Shown here piece after piece: positions 1 to 7,646 of a stretch of DNA of 64,000 nt. The stretch lies in IMG/VR virus record IMGVR_UViG_3300047170_000049, positions 62,001-126,000 of that record, one strand, 5' to 3'. The notes beneath the pieces were generated by a model that was not told the DNA's origin, made no database searches, and worked only from the letters and a program-made list of their open reading frames with translations. Numbering within the stretch: the first letter of the stretch is position 1; each line of letters opens with the position of its first letter. The position numbers and the translations under genes are program-made. This DNA comes from a virus.

Positions 1-348
1 TTCTGGGGAAAGCTTCAAATATTCTATGGCGTTTTCTGCGTTACGCTTATCCCAATAATCATCGTCTTTATTTGTATTTTTAAGCTTCTCAGCTAGAGCG
101 TCATAAATTTTATCATTATTTGCTGGAGTATCGTGTTGGTGACCCTTTAGCGCACTATAAAATTTAGTAATAGCAGATTCATGGTTATCTTCTGAAGAAT
201 TAAAAGCGTTAGACAATAGGTCACGATATTCTTGAGGTGTGAAGTGCTCAGAATTAATGTATTTTTGTACTTGTGCTTCCTTTTCAGGATTACTGAGGTC
301 AGCGCCAGTAAAAACACCATGTATTCTTTTTGTCTTAGCTTTTGGCAT
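1..348 (-). CDS. Unknown protein, C-terminus outside window
   Basis: An open frame of 116 codons runs from an ATG at 348 to the window edge with no stop, so the gene continues to the left. The visible part starts MPKAKTKRIHG and is highly charged and hydrophilic, with no signal peptide or membrane segment. It lies 3 nt downstream of the next gene in the same direction, so it belongs to the same structural-side operon. I do not recognise the family; a virion or injected protein is possible from context only. Confidence 0.7.
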   Translation of the reverse strand, partial: MPKAKTKRIHGVFTGADLSNPEKEAQVQKYINSEHFTPQEYRDLLSNAFNSSEDNHESAITKFYSALKGHQHDTPANNDKIYDALAEKLKNTNKDDDYWDKRNAENAIEYLKLSPE

Positions 349-351
349 ACA

Positions 352-1350
352 TTAGTCTTTCTTCAACAAGGTCATCAAAAGGTTATACTCAGGATTACTT
401 TGGAGTAACTTCCTTTTAGCTTTGTGACGGGCCATGTGAGCTTTCATACCCTCATCGGCCTTATTCGCTTTTTCTTTAGCGTCATCTTCTGCACTAGACA
501 TAAGTGCATTGTTTATGTCTTCACTATGGTCTGGGGTCTGGATAGTAGGCTGGACCTGTCCTTGCTTAATATCCGTAGCAATACCCACTAATGAAGATAC
601 CACATTTACGACCGATTCGTAGATTTCTGGTGCTTCCGTTTTAACTTTATCTAACATTGGCTTATTTTGCTGCACACTTTGTAAAGTCTGCATTAACTGT
701 TGTTTTAATTCAGGTGGCAAAGCATTCCCAGGTGAAGCGGGTTGACCAGAATCTGGTTGTTGTTGACCAGATTGTGGTTGTATTGACTGGGAAGGGTCTT
801 GAGCCACGGCAGCGGGTGCTTGTGGCTGTGCAGGTTGTACGGACGCACCTGAAGGGTTTAATTGTGCAGGTTGAGGGTCGGTTGAATTAGTTTCGCGTAT
901 TAGTTCTGGATTAGGTGTGCTTAGGTCTGAGGCTTCTAGACCTTGTTCAGGGTAAAGCTCATCAGTCTCATCTTCCATGGGCTCTTCATTTTCAAATTCC
1001 ATGTCAGGTTGATAAACTTTAATACCATGGGCATCGTTAGCTTCTAAGTTAGCTAATGCTTTTTCAGCATCTTCTAGTGAGTCGCCTACCCCAATTAAAA
1101 GGTCTTTATCTAATACAATTTTGAATTGTTTTTCAATGTCGTTAAGGGCATCAATATTGTCGATGTCTAATTGTACGACAGTATTGCCTTCGAGCATTGC
1201 TACAACTTCGCCTTGCTTCTGTGCAATGACAGAACGTATTAGGCGATGCAGCATTTCCTTGTGGCGCATAAGCCACTTAGCGTCGGTTATGTTACGAGCT
1301 TCTTCTAGGAAAGGTGCTGATATGATGGCGACAATTTTATTTTCTTCCAT
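352..1350 (-). CDS. Unknown protein with possible degenerate GGDEF/cyclase-like N-terminal domain
   Basis: 332 aa from ATG 1350; an in-frame GTG six nt upstream (1356) is the alternative start. Residues 1-115 form a compact alpha/beta domain ending in IGVGDSLEDAEKAL and GIKVYQP, which resembles the end of GGDEF or minimal nucleotide-cyclase folds (beta strand, G-x-G, then an AD/AE helix). No GGDEF or metal-binding pair is evident, so activity is doubtful. Residues about 130-210 are Pro/Gln-rich and probably disordered; the C-terminus is Lys-rich and helical. It overlaps the upstream gene by 14 nt. The cyclase-like reading is a weak inference; virion-associated is possible. Confidence 0.65.
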   Translation of the reverse strand: MEENKIVAIISAPFLEEARNITDAKWLMRHKEMLHRLIRSVIAQKQGEVVAMLEGNTVVQLDIDNIDALNDIEKQFKIVLDKDLLIGVGDSLEDAEKALANLEANDAHGIKVYQPDMEFENEEPMEDETDELYPEQGLEASDLSTPNPELIRETNSTDPQPAQLNPSGASVQPAQPQAPAAVAQDPSQSIQPQSGQQQPDSGQPASPGNALPPELKQQLMQTLQSVQQNKPMLDKVKTEAPEIYESVVNVVSSLVGIATDIKQGQVQPTIQTPDHSEDINNALMSSAEDDAKEKANKADEGMKAHMARHKAKRKLLQSNPEYNLLMTLLKKD

Positions 1351-2365
1351 TGGCACGACTCATCAATGATTTATAAAGCATCTCTATAGAATCCGTGTCC
1401 CAATCTTCCTTGAATGACATTGAAATGGCTGCGCCTTCAGCTTTAATGACAGGTTCTGATAGTGCTTTGAAGCAAGCGCATCTTACTGGTGTGCCGCTTT
1501 TAATTTCTGACTCACCACAATCTGGGCATGTGCTATTTTGTGACTTGTTAAGGCTCATCTTAAGAGACTTTACGAACGGATTTGGCACTTTAGGCCCCGT
1601 TTGTGGAGCTTTAGCGGCAGTTCCAGGAGCTTTAAGGTTTGGCAGCTTCATCTTAGAAGGCTTAAGGTTGGCATCTGTAGCTGGGGTCTTATCACCCATG
1701 ATGCCAGTCTTAGGTTCTTTTACGCCACCAGCACTACCAGCTTTTGGAGGTGCAGGCATTGCAGGCATCAATCCTGCTTTATCAAGTTCGTCGGTCTTAA
1801 TTGTTAGTTCAGGAGCTTTAGATTCTTTGGAGTGAGCCACAACACGCATAAGGTCATCAACCTTATCGTTAAGCATCTGCATCTGGGTATCATTAAGCTT
1901 TTGCTCTAACTCGTCAATTCGTTCATGTACTGAAGAATCTTCTTTGGCTGATTTTTCTTCTGGTTTCGATTTTTCGCTTTGGTCTGGTCCCATTTGAGAA
2001 TCTTCATAAAGCTCAAATGTAGACATGATGTGTGCAGCAAGTTGTGGCAGTGCTGTAAGTCTAAATTCATGTATGATTTTTCCACCGTCACGGATGTGTC
2101 CGTTGTAAACGTCGGCGGTTTGTTTATTAACTAGAAGAAAGCAATTTTCTTTGAATGGAAGGTCAATCTCTTTATTTCCGTGCTCAGGAATAGGCTTTAA
2201 CTCTTTAATTAGGAACGAAATTAAAGCTTTAGGTACAACCTTCAGACTTGCATGAAGCTCTTGTAAATCCACTACGGATTTCGTAGGGATTTTGTCCAAG
2301 GCTTTCGCCAAGGCTTCGTATGGTTGTTCGCCCATTAGGGCTTTTAGAAGCTTAATCTGTTCCAT
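1337..2365 (-). CDS. Unknown protein with C-terminal zinc-ribbon-like motif
   Basis: 342 aa. A folded N-terminal part (about 1-120) is followed by a charged helix, a long Pro/Ala/Lys-rich linker (about 190-270), then a motif CPDCGE ... RCACF that fits a four-cysteine zinc ribbon, and a short acidic tail. It follows the 128-aa virion-like gene at 2373-2759 by 7 nt and overlaps the next gene. No family recognised. Context suggests a structural or assembly role. Confidence 0.65.
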   Translation of the reverse strand: MEQIKLLKALMGEQPYEALAKALDKIPTKSVVDLQELHASLKVVPKALISFLIKELKPIPEHGNKEIDLPFKENCFLLVNKQTADVYNGHIRDGGKIIHEFRLTALPQLAAHIMSTFELYEDSQMGPDQSEKSKPEEKSAKEDSSVHERIDELEQKLNDTQMQMLNDKVDDLMRVVAHSKESKAPELTIKTDELDKAGLMPAMPAPPKAGSAGGVKEPKTGIMGDKTPATDANLKPSKMKLPNLKAPGTAAKAPQTGPKVPNPFVKSLKMSLNKSQNSTCPDCGESEIKSGTPVRCACFKALSEPVIKAEGAAISMSFKEDWDTDSIEMLYKSLMSRANGRK

Positions 2366-2372
2366 GAAAAAC

Positions 2373-2759
2373 TTACTGTGCTACGTTGTTTAACTGAGAA
2401 TCGTCTTGAACTAAGTAGACGCCAACAGTAGAAGCACTGGTCTTCAAAGAATTGAACTGACCTGAACTAAGCTTTGTATAGGCGTTTGGGGAAAGTGCGA
2501 TACCCGTGGTTAATGTGGGTGTAGATGGTACGCTTCCTGGTTGAGTGTAGAAGATTGCGAAAGCTGTGCTGGTAGAGTTATTGTACAACCAAACACTTTG
2601 GCCAATTCCTGGAAGACTCAATCCACCAGAAGCATCACCTAAGTTCATAAGGGAAGGTCCGACTTCAATGGTCTTCTTACCGCCGCCATATTGGTTAAAC
2701 TCAATAGCCTCAATTTGACCTGAGTCAGCGCCGCCTTGTTTAAGTACACGTTTTAACAT
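2373..2759 (-). CDS. Small virion-like structural protein
   Basis: 128 aa, rich in Gly, Ser, Thr and beta-strand-prone segments, with almost no charged residues after residue 35. This composition is typical of capsid decoration or tail surface proteins. First gene of its unit: a late-type promoter motif (2803-2830) sits about 45-70 nt upstream and CAGGAGTG gives a good ribosome site. Family not recognised. Confidence 0.65.
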   Translation of the reverse strand: MLKRVLKQGGADSGQIEAIEFNQYGGGKKTIEVGPSLMNLGDASGGLSLPGIGQSVWLYNNSTSTAFAIFYTQPGSVPSTPTLTTGIALSPNAYTKLSSGQFNSLKTSASTVGVYLVQDDSQLNNVAQ

Positions 2760-2802
2760 TGATAATCACTCCTGGCAAAGATAGTATTGCTTTAATCTAA
2801 TC

Positions 2803-2830
2803 AATTAAGATTTTGGGTTAACCCTTTGAT
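2803..2830 (-). promoter_or_regulatory. Late-type promoter motif L1
   Basis: On the minus strand this reads CAAAGGGTTAACC then CAAAATCTTAATT. It shares the core AAAATCTTAAT and the upstream GTTA block with six other sites, all in front of minus-strand structural units. The role is inferred from recurrence and position. Confidence 0.65.
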
Positions 2831-2881
2831 ATTCTTAGCTTTTTTATTTATTATTATTTGGCTTAAGTTTTTAAAATATAA

Positions 2882-2899
2882 GCCGAATAGTCATATAGA
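2882..2899 (+). promoter_or_regulatory. Promoter-like motif GCCGAATAGTCATAT
   Basis: Lies 12-29 nt before the plus-strand gene at 2911. The same ten-base block GCCGAATAGT followed by an ATAT box occurs at 9847 in front of the other small plus-strand pair. A 6-bp inverted repeat (GGCTTA/TAAGCC, 2860-2865 and 2879-2884) abuts it. Function as a promoter or operator is inferred. Confidence 0.45.
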
Positions 2900-2910
2900 C
2901 GGAGGGTTAT

Positions 2911-3177
2911 ATGAACAACCAAATAAAAGTGGCATTTGATGTTCGGGCTCTGACAAGTGAAAAAGGTCTTAGGACGTTCAAGACGTTCGCAGATTTAGGC
3001 GTACATATATTTATCACGGCACCCAATCGCGAAAGCGAAGAGATTGCCTTACAGTTGGTAGATTTATTAAAAATAAAGGCAGCGGTTGTGACAAAAGGCA
3101 CGTTGCTAACTGCAGATTTATCCATAGATTACGATTATTTAGAAAATGCTAAAACTAATATAGTGTTTAAGGATTAA
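2911..3177 (+). CDS. Degenerate HAD-fold protein (catalytic Asp lost)
   Basis: 88 aa, ATG after a strong GGAGGG site. It aligns along its whole length with the HAD phosphatase at 13567-13851: both begin [LI]KVAFD, have a [FIW][IW][TS] motif II, a [RT]KG[ST] lysine and a late Asp. The active one has DIDDT, whereas here motif I is DVRAL, so the second Asp (acid/base) and the Thr are missing. Likely a catalytically dead paralogue kept for binding. Embedded plus-strand gene among minus-strand structural genes. Confidence 0.75.
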   Translation: MNNQIKVAFDVRALTSEKGLRTFKTFADLGVHIFITAPNRESEEIALQLVDLLKIKAAVVTKGTLLTADLSIDYDYLENAKTNIVFKD

Positions 3178-3186
3178 GGAGGGTAT

Positions 3187-3447
3187 ATGGAATTGAATGG
3201 TTTAGCTAACATAAGAATGGTATTGGACGCCGCCAAGGATAATAACGAGGTGACGGAAGAAATCTATAAAACCCTGACTGAACAGGCTGTTTTAATGGAG
3301 CGGTACATGATTGCCCTAAAGCATATCCCAGACATTGCTTGGCATGAAGTTAGGGCTAACCCTGAACTTTTTCCCACCCGTAGGGAAATGCTTAATTTGG
3401 AAGGTGAGCCTTACGCTGCATTCTTTGCGCGACGCAATTCCTTGTAA
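3187..3447 (+). CDS. Unknown small protein
   Basis: 86 aa, ATG at 3187 with AGGAGGG 7 nt upstream. Mostly helical, with no membrane segment or metal motif. Co-transcribed with the dead HAD protein 9 nt upstream and followed by a hairpin terminator. No family recognised. Confidence 0.7.
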   Translation: MELNGLANIRMVLDAAKDNNEVTEEIYKTLTEQAVLMERYMIALKHIPDIAWHEVRANPELFPTRREMLNLEGEPYAAFFARRNSL

Positions 3448-3449
3448 GA

Positions 3450-3490
3450 AGATTTGGCTTAGTTTGATGGACTCATTCCAAGCCAAATCT
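3450..3490. terminator. Convergent hairpin, probable bidirectional terminator
   Basis: Perfect 11-bp inverted repeat, AGATTTGGCTT at 3450-3460 and its complement at 3480-3490, with a 19-nt loop. It sits exactly between the ends of two convergent genes (plus 3447, minus 3500). No strong T-run follows on either strand. Confidence 0.6.
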
Positions 3491-3499
3491 GAGGTGGGA

Positions 3500-3883
3500 T
3501 TAGAAGGTCTCGCCGTACAAGAACCAAAATAGGCCAATAACACAACCCATTGCGACTACCGCAAAATACACCCATAATATGCGTGGGTCTACGCCATGGC
3601 GCTTACTGCTTAATTCAACATAAGGAATTGTGCCAGTGTGGTGTAATTGGAATTGGTCTGGGTTAATACCTGAATACTCAACAAACCAACCCCAGTGGTA
3701 TGACTTCCAAAGCTCTGGACGGTAAATGTAAACACCATCAGGCTGGCAGTTGAAGGTCGCTTGTCTCATTAGGCCGATGACGTACTGAGGATAGTGCTCA
3801 AAATAAATCTGGGCTAATTCAATACTTCTTTGCTGTTCGGACTGAGGCAGGTCTTGAAACTGCTTCTTCTGATGCTGAGTCAT
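3500..3883 (-). CDS. Unknown protein with C-terminal membrane anchor
   Basis: 127 aa. About 95 soluble residues rich in aromatic and Gln residues are followed by one hydrophobic segment (residues about 100-123, from ILWVYF to FWFLY) and a 4-residue tail, so it is a tail-anchored protein. Its leader contains a 9-bp hairpin whose 3' arm runs into the GGAG ribosome site. It could be a lysis-accessory or superinfection-exclusion protein, but nothing in the sequence decides this. Confidence 0.65.
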   Translation of the reverse strand: MTQHQKKQFQDLPQSEQQRSIELAQIYFEHYPQYVIGLMRQATFNCQPDGVYIYRPELWKSYHWGWFVEYSGINPDQFQLHHTGTIPYVELSSKRHGVDPRILWVYFAVVAMGCVIGLFWFLYGETF

Positions 3884-3891
3884 AGTATTCT

Positions 3892-3925
3892 CCGTGTTGT
3901 TGTTGGTTATAAAATCACAACACGG
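3892..3925 (-). promoter_or_regulatory. Leader hairpin overlapping the ribosome site
   Basis: CCGTGTTGT (3892-3900) and ACAACACGG (3917-3925) form a 9-bp stem with a 16-nt loop. In the minus-strand transcript the 3' arm ends inside CGGAGAA, the Shine-Dalgarno site of the 127-aa gene, with ATG at 3883. It could attenuate translation or terminate read-through from the upstream gene. Confidence 0.5.
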
Positions 3926-3954
3926 GGATAAAACGCAGTCAAGGCCAATTTTTA

Positions 3955-4818
3955 TTATCTTGGTCCTACGTTGCCGCCAGTAGGGGCATTGATTTCGGCG
4001 TCGGGTACGTCTTTCTCCGTGCGATTACCTAGGAAAATGTAATCGGCTTGAACTTGAGCTTGCATTGGCATTTTCTGCATTGAGTAATCGCCAGTGTAAG
4101 CGTTCATCTGTGGGAAGATACGGATTTCGTGCATCATCTGCTTGACGTAAAAATAAGGCTTATATTTGTAACGAACAGAAATTAGTTTGGGTTGGTCACT
4201 TGTGTTATTCCAACCAGGTTGTTTACCACCAGGAATCCACGCAATGTGTCCTTGAGCGTCGATATTGAAATCTTGGCCTTCGGTATAGAACTTACCATCG
4301 GAGTCGGTGACATATTCAATTTCTGAAATTTGGAATTGAGTGCGGTCAATGCCAGTCATCGAGTGGGTGACTTTTTCAAAGTTAGAATGGAAGAATTCTG
4401 CGGGGCATTCGCAAGGAATTAACTTATCGTATTCAGTAAACGATGCAAGTTTGGTCGTGCCCTTGTAGTAGCGATTAAATGTGAGCATCGCACTAGAGCT
4501 ACCGTAGAAACCTGCAGGGATGTATGCTAGTTGTTTAGAGTTGTTTGTAAACACTCCCCAAACTTGTCCAGCGCACATATAAACAAATCCATTTTCACAG
4601 TGAGCGGTGGCGTTGCCATCGAAATCGTGATTATGGGAATGACGAATGTCACCATCAGTAACTTGGCCTAAGACGCAAGGGATTGCCTTGTAGTGCCAGA
4701 ATAATACACCATTTTGAATTAAGAAATTATCTTGACCAATGGAATCGACGGTGACCGCGTTCCAAGGTTCTTCATAATTAATTAATACAGCATTTACCGC
4801 TGGTTTTACATCGGCCAT
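3955..4818 (-). CDS. Putative virion structural protein
   Basis: 287 aa, beta-rich, with many aromatic residues and a Gly/Pro tail; no signal peptide. A His-rich stretch (RHSHNHDFDG, about residues 59-68) and several Cys could bind metal. It is 3 nt after the 214-aa gene and in the same unit. Composition and position suggest a baseplate, head or fibre-associated component, but I do not recognise the family. Confidence 0.6.
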   Translation of the reverse strand: MADVKPAVNAVLINYEEPWNAVTVDSIGQDNFLIQNGVLFWHYKAIPCVLGQVTDGDIRHSHNHDFDGNATAHCENGFVYMCAGQVWGVFTNNSKQLAYIPAGFYGSSSAMLTFNRYYKGTTKLASFTEYDKLIPCECPAEFFHSNFEKVTHSMTGIDRTQFQISEIEYVTDSDGKFYTEGQDFNIDAQGHIAWIPGGKQPGWNNTSDQPKLISVRYKYKPYFYVKQMMHEIRIFPQMNAYTGDYSMQKMPMQAQVQADYIFLGNRTEKDVPDAEINAPTGGNVGPR

Positions 4819-4821
4819 TTA

Positions 4822-5466
4822 TTACTCCCAGAAATTTCCAGGCAAGTGCCCTTTGGGTACGTTTTTATTTTTCATACGGTAATCATCTTCCAATTTTGAA
4901 CCATGGAAAGGCTGAGGTTCATTGAAGTAGACTTTACCATCGGGGCCTTGTTCTTTGTTGTACATATGTTGAGCACCAAAGGCTTCATGGGCTTGTTGTG
5001 GATTCATGCCTGCCATTTGATAGTGCTTAATTGCTTCGTTCTTATGATACTCACCAGCCAAGTGATTATTAATATCTTTACCTTGGTCGTAGTTATCTTT
5101 ATGGAAGTTTGAAAAGTGAGCGTGCCAATTAGCAATTTTCTTATGGTTCTCAGGAGTGGAGGCGTGTGGCATGGAGCGAAGCTCTGCATCGTGCTGTATG
5201 GACGAGACGTTGCCCCATTGTGGGTTGAATTGCCTATCGGTAGACTTGTAAAGATTCTCGTGCCAGCTAATACCGTTTTGAACCTTATCCGCCATACCCT
5301 TGGCAACGGCACGGTGAGCGGCTTGTCCTAGGACTCTTAGTTCGCCTGAAGCTTTCTTCAAGGCCATAATGTTTAATCCACCCTTGGTACGGATGTGATA
5401 AATAGGGTCGGTCTTGTAAACGCCGACTTGTTCCATAGTGTGAATGTCTTGTTTGTTTAAATTCAT
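4822..5466 (-). CDS. Unknown hydrophilic protein of the late region
   Basis: 214 aa, very rich in His, Asn, Gln and Lys, like the two large enzymes encoded just upstream (714 and 692 aa). First gene after a late-type promoter motif (5487-5514). No membrane segment. The shared composition suggests a co-packaged, injected protein; this is inference. Confidence 0.6.
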   Translation of the reverse strand: MNLNKQDIHTMEQVGVYKTDPIYHIRTKGGLNIMALKKASGELRVLGQAAHRAVAKGMADKVQNGISWHENLYKSTDRQFNPQWGNVSSIQHDAELRSMPHASTPENHKKIANWHAHFSNFHKDNYDQGKDINNHLAGEYHKNEAIKHYQMAGMNPQQAHEAFGAQHMYNKEQGPDGKVYFNEPQPFHGSKLEDDYRMKNKNVPKGHLPGNFWE

Positions 5467-5486
5467 ATTTTCCCCTAAAGGACTAT

Positions 5487-5514
5487 AATTAAGATTTTAG
5501 GTTAACCCTTTGAT
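5487..5514 (-). promoter_or_regulatory. Late-type promoter motif L2
   Basis: Minus strand reads CAAAGGGTTAACC then TAAAATCTTAATT, nearly identical to L1 over 26 positions. It overlaps the stop codon of the upstream 714-aa gene and lies 20-48 nt before the ATG at 5466. Confidence 0.65.
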
Positions 5515-7646
5515 TTTATTGCATCTTTGACGGCTGGAATACCCCATACCCAAATAGAATTAATCAATGAATCAGGGTATTTAGACTGTTTTACCAATTC
5601 TTTGATTTCTTCTAGACGGTATAGTTCAGGGCTTGGGTCTAACTTATATTTAAACATAAGTTCTTTGATGAGGTTTGGGTCTAGACGTAGAATCCAGTCG
5701 CGAAGTTCTTCTGCGACCTTGGGATTTCTAATACGAGGTAGGCCCTGGAACTTAGTTTCATTATTAGAGTTTTGCTTAACGTCATTTTCTACGCGCAAGA
5801 TGTATGGGATGAAGATGTCCGTGTCTTTAGAAGGGTCGAAGGCAAGATTGGCAAAAGAAGACCCGTGGTCAATCATTTGCAAGCCCTTGCCGTTTGTCAT
5901 GACATTACCGCCATGAGAATCAGCTTCGCCTAGGATGTAGAACATGGTGGCTATTTTATGGACAACACCTTCACGGGTGAGTTCGCCAATGAGTGCCTTG
6001 AATTCATGTTCGTCATCTTTTTCAAGGTCTTGCGCTATCTTGTAATCGTCGGGTAGCATTTTGATTGCTACGGCATAGTGAGGCTTACCATCTTTTTGGA
6101 TTTCACCCATAACTGAATGTGGAATGTAATCAACCAAACCAAACACACTATGGGCTAGTTTATAGAAACAGGCTTCTTTAATGAATTGAGGGCCAGTATC
6201 TTTTAAAGACTTAACACCAGGCTTATTCTTAGGTTCGAGTTTTAAGAGCCATGAGTCTTTAGGTTCGTCGCCGACGATAAAGGAATCTGTGGTGAAATGG
6301 CCATAGTGACTTAGGTCATGAATCTTCTCGTCACGGATTAGCGAATTGATATTTTGTGTTGCTACTATGGAGTAATCATCTTGAGTCAGTGGCTTAAAGA
6401 ATTTAATGCCAGCAAACTTTTGTTCAATCTTTTCTAGAAGACCTTCTTCTTTAAGGAAGGAGTCCAGGCTCGAACCTAGATGTTTATTTTCGTTCTTTGT
6501 CATCTTAGGTTTAGCATCGGCAACTTCACCGTAATTATGTATGTTGCCTTTTGCATCACGTTGTGGTTTAGTCTGAAACTTCAGATTTTTAGAGTTGATA
6601 TTGAAACTTGCAGTGGGATGGCCAACAACAATTTCATTTTCATGCGAATGGGGATGTTCTTGGCCTTGGACGGTCATGTGATGACCAGAGTGAAGGACTT
6701 GTTTCAGTGGCACCCATTTGGACATTACCACCCCATGATTATCTGGTTGACCTTCAATATGCCCACGATTATATGCGAACCTCGCTGCCATTTCTGGGTC
6801 CGTTGTCCACGACGTTAAGTGTGCTGTGGGTAATTTTATTTTTTTATCGTCAACCTCGTTAGTTTCGGGGTTATGACCTACTGCATCTTTAATTGCTTTG
6901 CCATAATGCCCACCGACCCCACGATAAAGTTTGACATGAGGCTCACCATGAAAATAACGTTTAGGTGTGAATTTATCTTGCATTATTTCAGCTTGAACTT
7001 TTTTAGCGTACTCATCTAGGTGAGGAAGAACATCAGAGGCTTGCATGAATTTATTGGGGTACTCAAATTTAGTATTTTTTAAATGTTCTAAGGTTTCTTT
7101 GTCATGACCCATCAATCCATCAGGGTTGAGATAAGCTTCGTGACTATTGGCAGATTCGCCACGGTGGTCCGTTACCGTTTCAGGTTGACCCGTGAAATGA
7201 GACTTAATGGTCGCGAAATGACCAGGGCTAACCGCTCTTTCGTAGCTGGACCAAAAATTCCCAACCTTCTTCATGTTTGCCAAGGCTTCATCGGGCGCAA
7301 ATTTGGGATGGGTTTGTATTGCGTTGGTGACGTACTGGTCTTCACGACCTTCGTGACCCACACGCCTTAGTGTGGCAGCATCAGCATGCTTAGGGATGTG
7401 TCCAGCGTATTCAAATAGAAACGAATTGAGATTATCTTTTTGATTAGGACGAGTCTTAAGATGGTCTAGGACTTTGTGAACTGCAGCATTAGGCATACCT
7501 TCGCCGCCGTCATTGGGATTATTGGCCGAAGGAAGGCGCTGCCAAATGTCGTAGTTAGCTGGCACACGTTTAGCATGCTCAATGGCTTTATCCCAGTCAC
7601 CACGATGGATGGCTTCAAAAGTTGCTTTCTCATTTGAGTCAGACAT
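5502..7646 (-). CDS. ADP-ribosyltransferase plus kinase-like fold, probable injected effector
   Basis: 714 aa, hydrophilic and His/Asn-rich. Residues 235-350 carry the three landmarks of R-S-E type ADP-ribosyltransferases: LYRG (R242), HLTSWTTD (S279) and HENEIV (E336-x-E338). Residues about 410-630 look like a small protein/lipid kinase-type fold (HipA or PI3/4-kinase-like): a lysine in WLLKLEP (K469), a helix Glu, ADSHGGN (D576-N581) as catalytic loop, and MIDHGSSF (D593) as metal-binding Asp. The first 230 residues are unassigned. Such transferases in phages (T4 Alt is the classic case) ride in the head and modify host proteins on entry. It overlaps the 692-aa enzyme gene by 1 nt. The targets are unknown and the kinase assignment is less certain than the transferase. 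Confidence 0.8.
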   Translation of the reverse strand: MSDSNEKATFEAIHRGDWDKAIEHAKRVPANYDIWQRLPSANNPNDGGEGMPNAAVHKVLDHLKTRPNQKDNLNSFLFEYAGHIPKHADAATLRRVGHEGREDQYVTNAIQTHPKFAPDEALANMKKVGNFWSSYERAVSPGHFATIKSHFTGQPETVTDHRGESANSHEAYLNPDGLMGHDKETLEHLKNTKFEYPNKFMQASDVLPHLDEYAKKVQAEIMQDKFTPKRYFHGEPHVKLYRGVGGHYGKAIKDAVGHNPETNEVDDKKIKLPTAHLTSWTTDPEMAARFAYNRGHIEGQPDNHGVVMSKWVPLKQVLHSGHHMTVQGQEHPHSHENEIVVGHPTASFNINSKNLKFQTKPQRDAKGNIHNYGEVADAKPKMTKNENKHLGSSLDSFLKEEGLLEKIEQKFAGIKFFKPLTQDDYSIVATQNINSLIRDEKIHDLSHYGHFTTDSFIVGDEPKDSWLLKLEPKNKPGVKSLKDTGPQFIKEACFYKLAHSVFGLVDYIPHSVMGEIQKDGKPHYAVAIKMLPDDYKIAQDLEKDDEHEFKALIGELTREGVVHKIATMFYILGEADSHGGNVMTNGKGLQMIDHGSSFANLAFDPSKDTDIFIPYILRVENDVKQNSNNETKFQGLPRIRNPKVAEELRDWILRLDPNLIKELMFKYKLDPSPELYRLEEIKELVKQSKYPDSLINSIWVWGIPAVKDAIKSKG

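Noticed and set aside
1395-1835. 146-codon plus-strand frame inside the 342-aa minus-strand gene
   Set aside because: It overlays the Pro/Ala-rich linker of the real gene, where stop codons are rare on both strands; no ribosome site.
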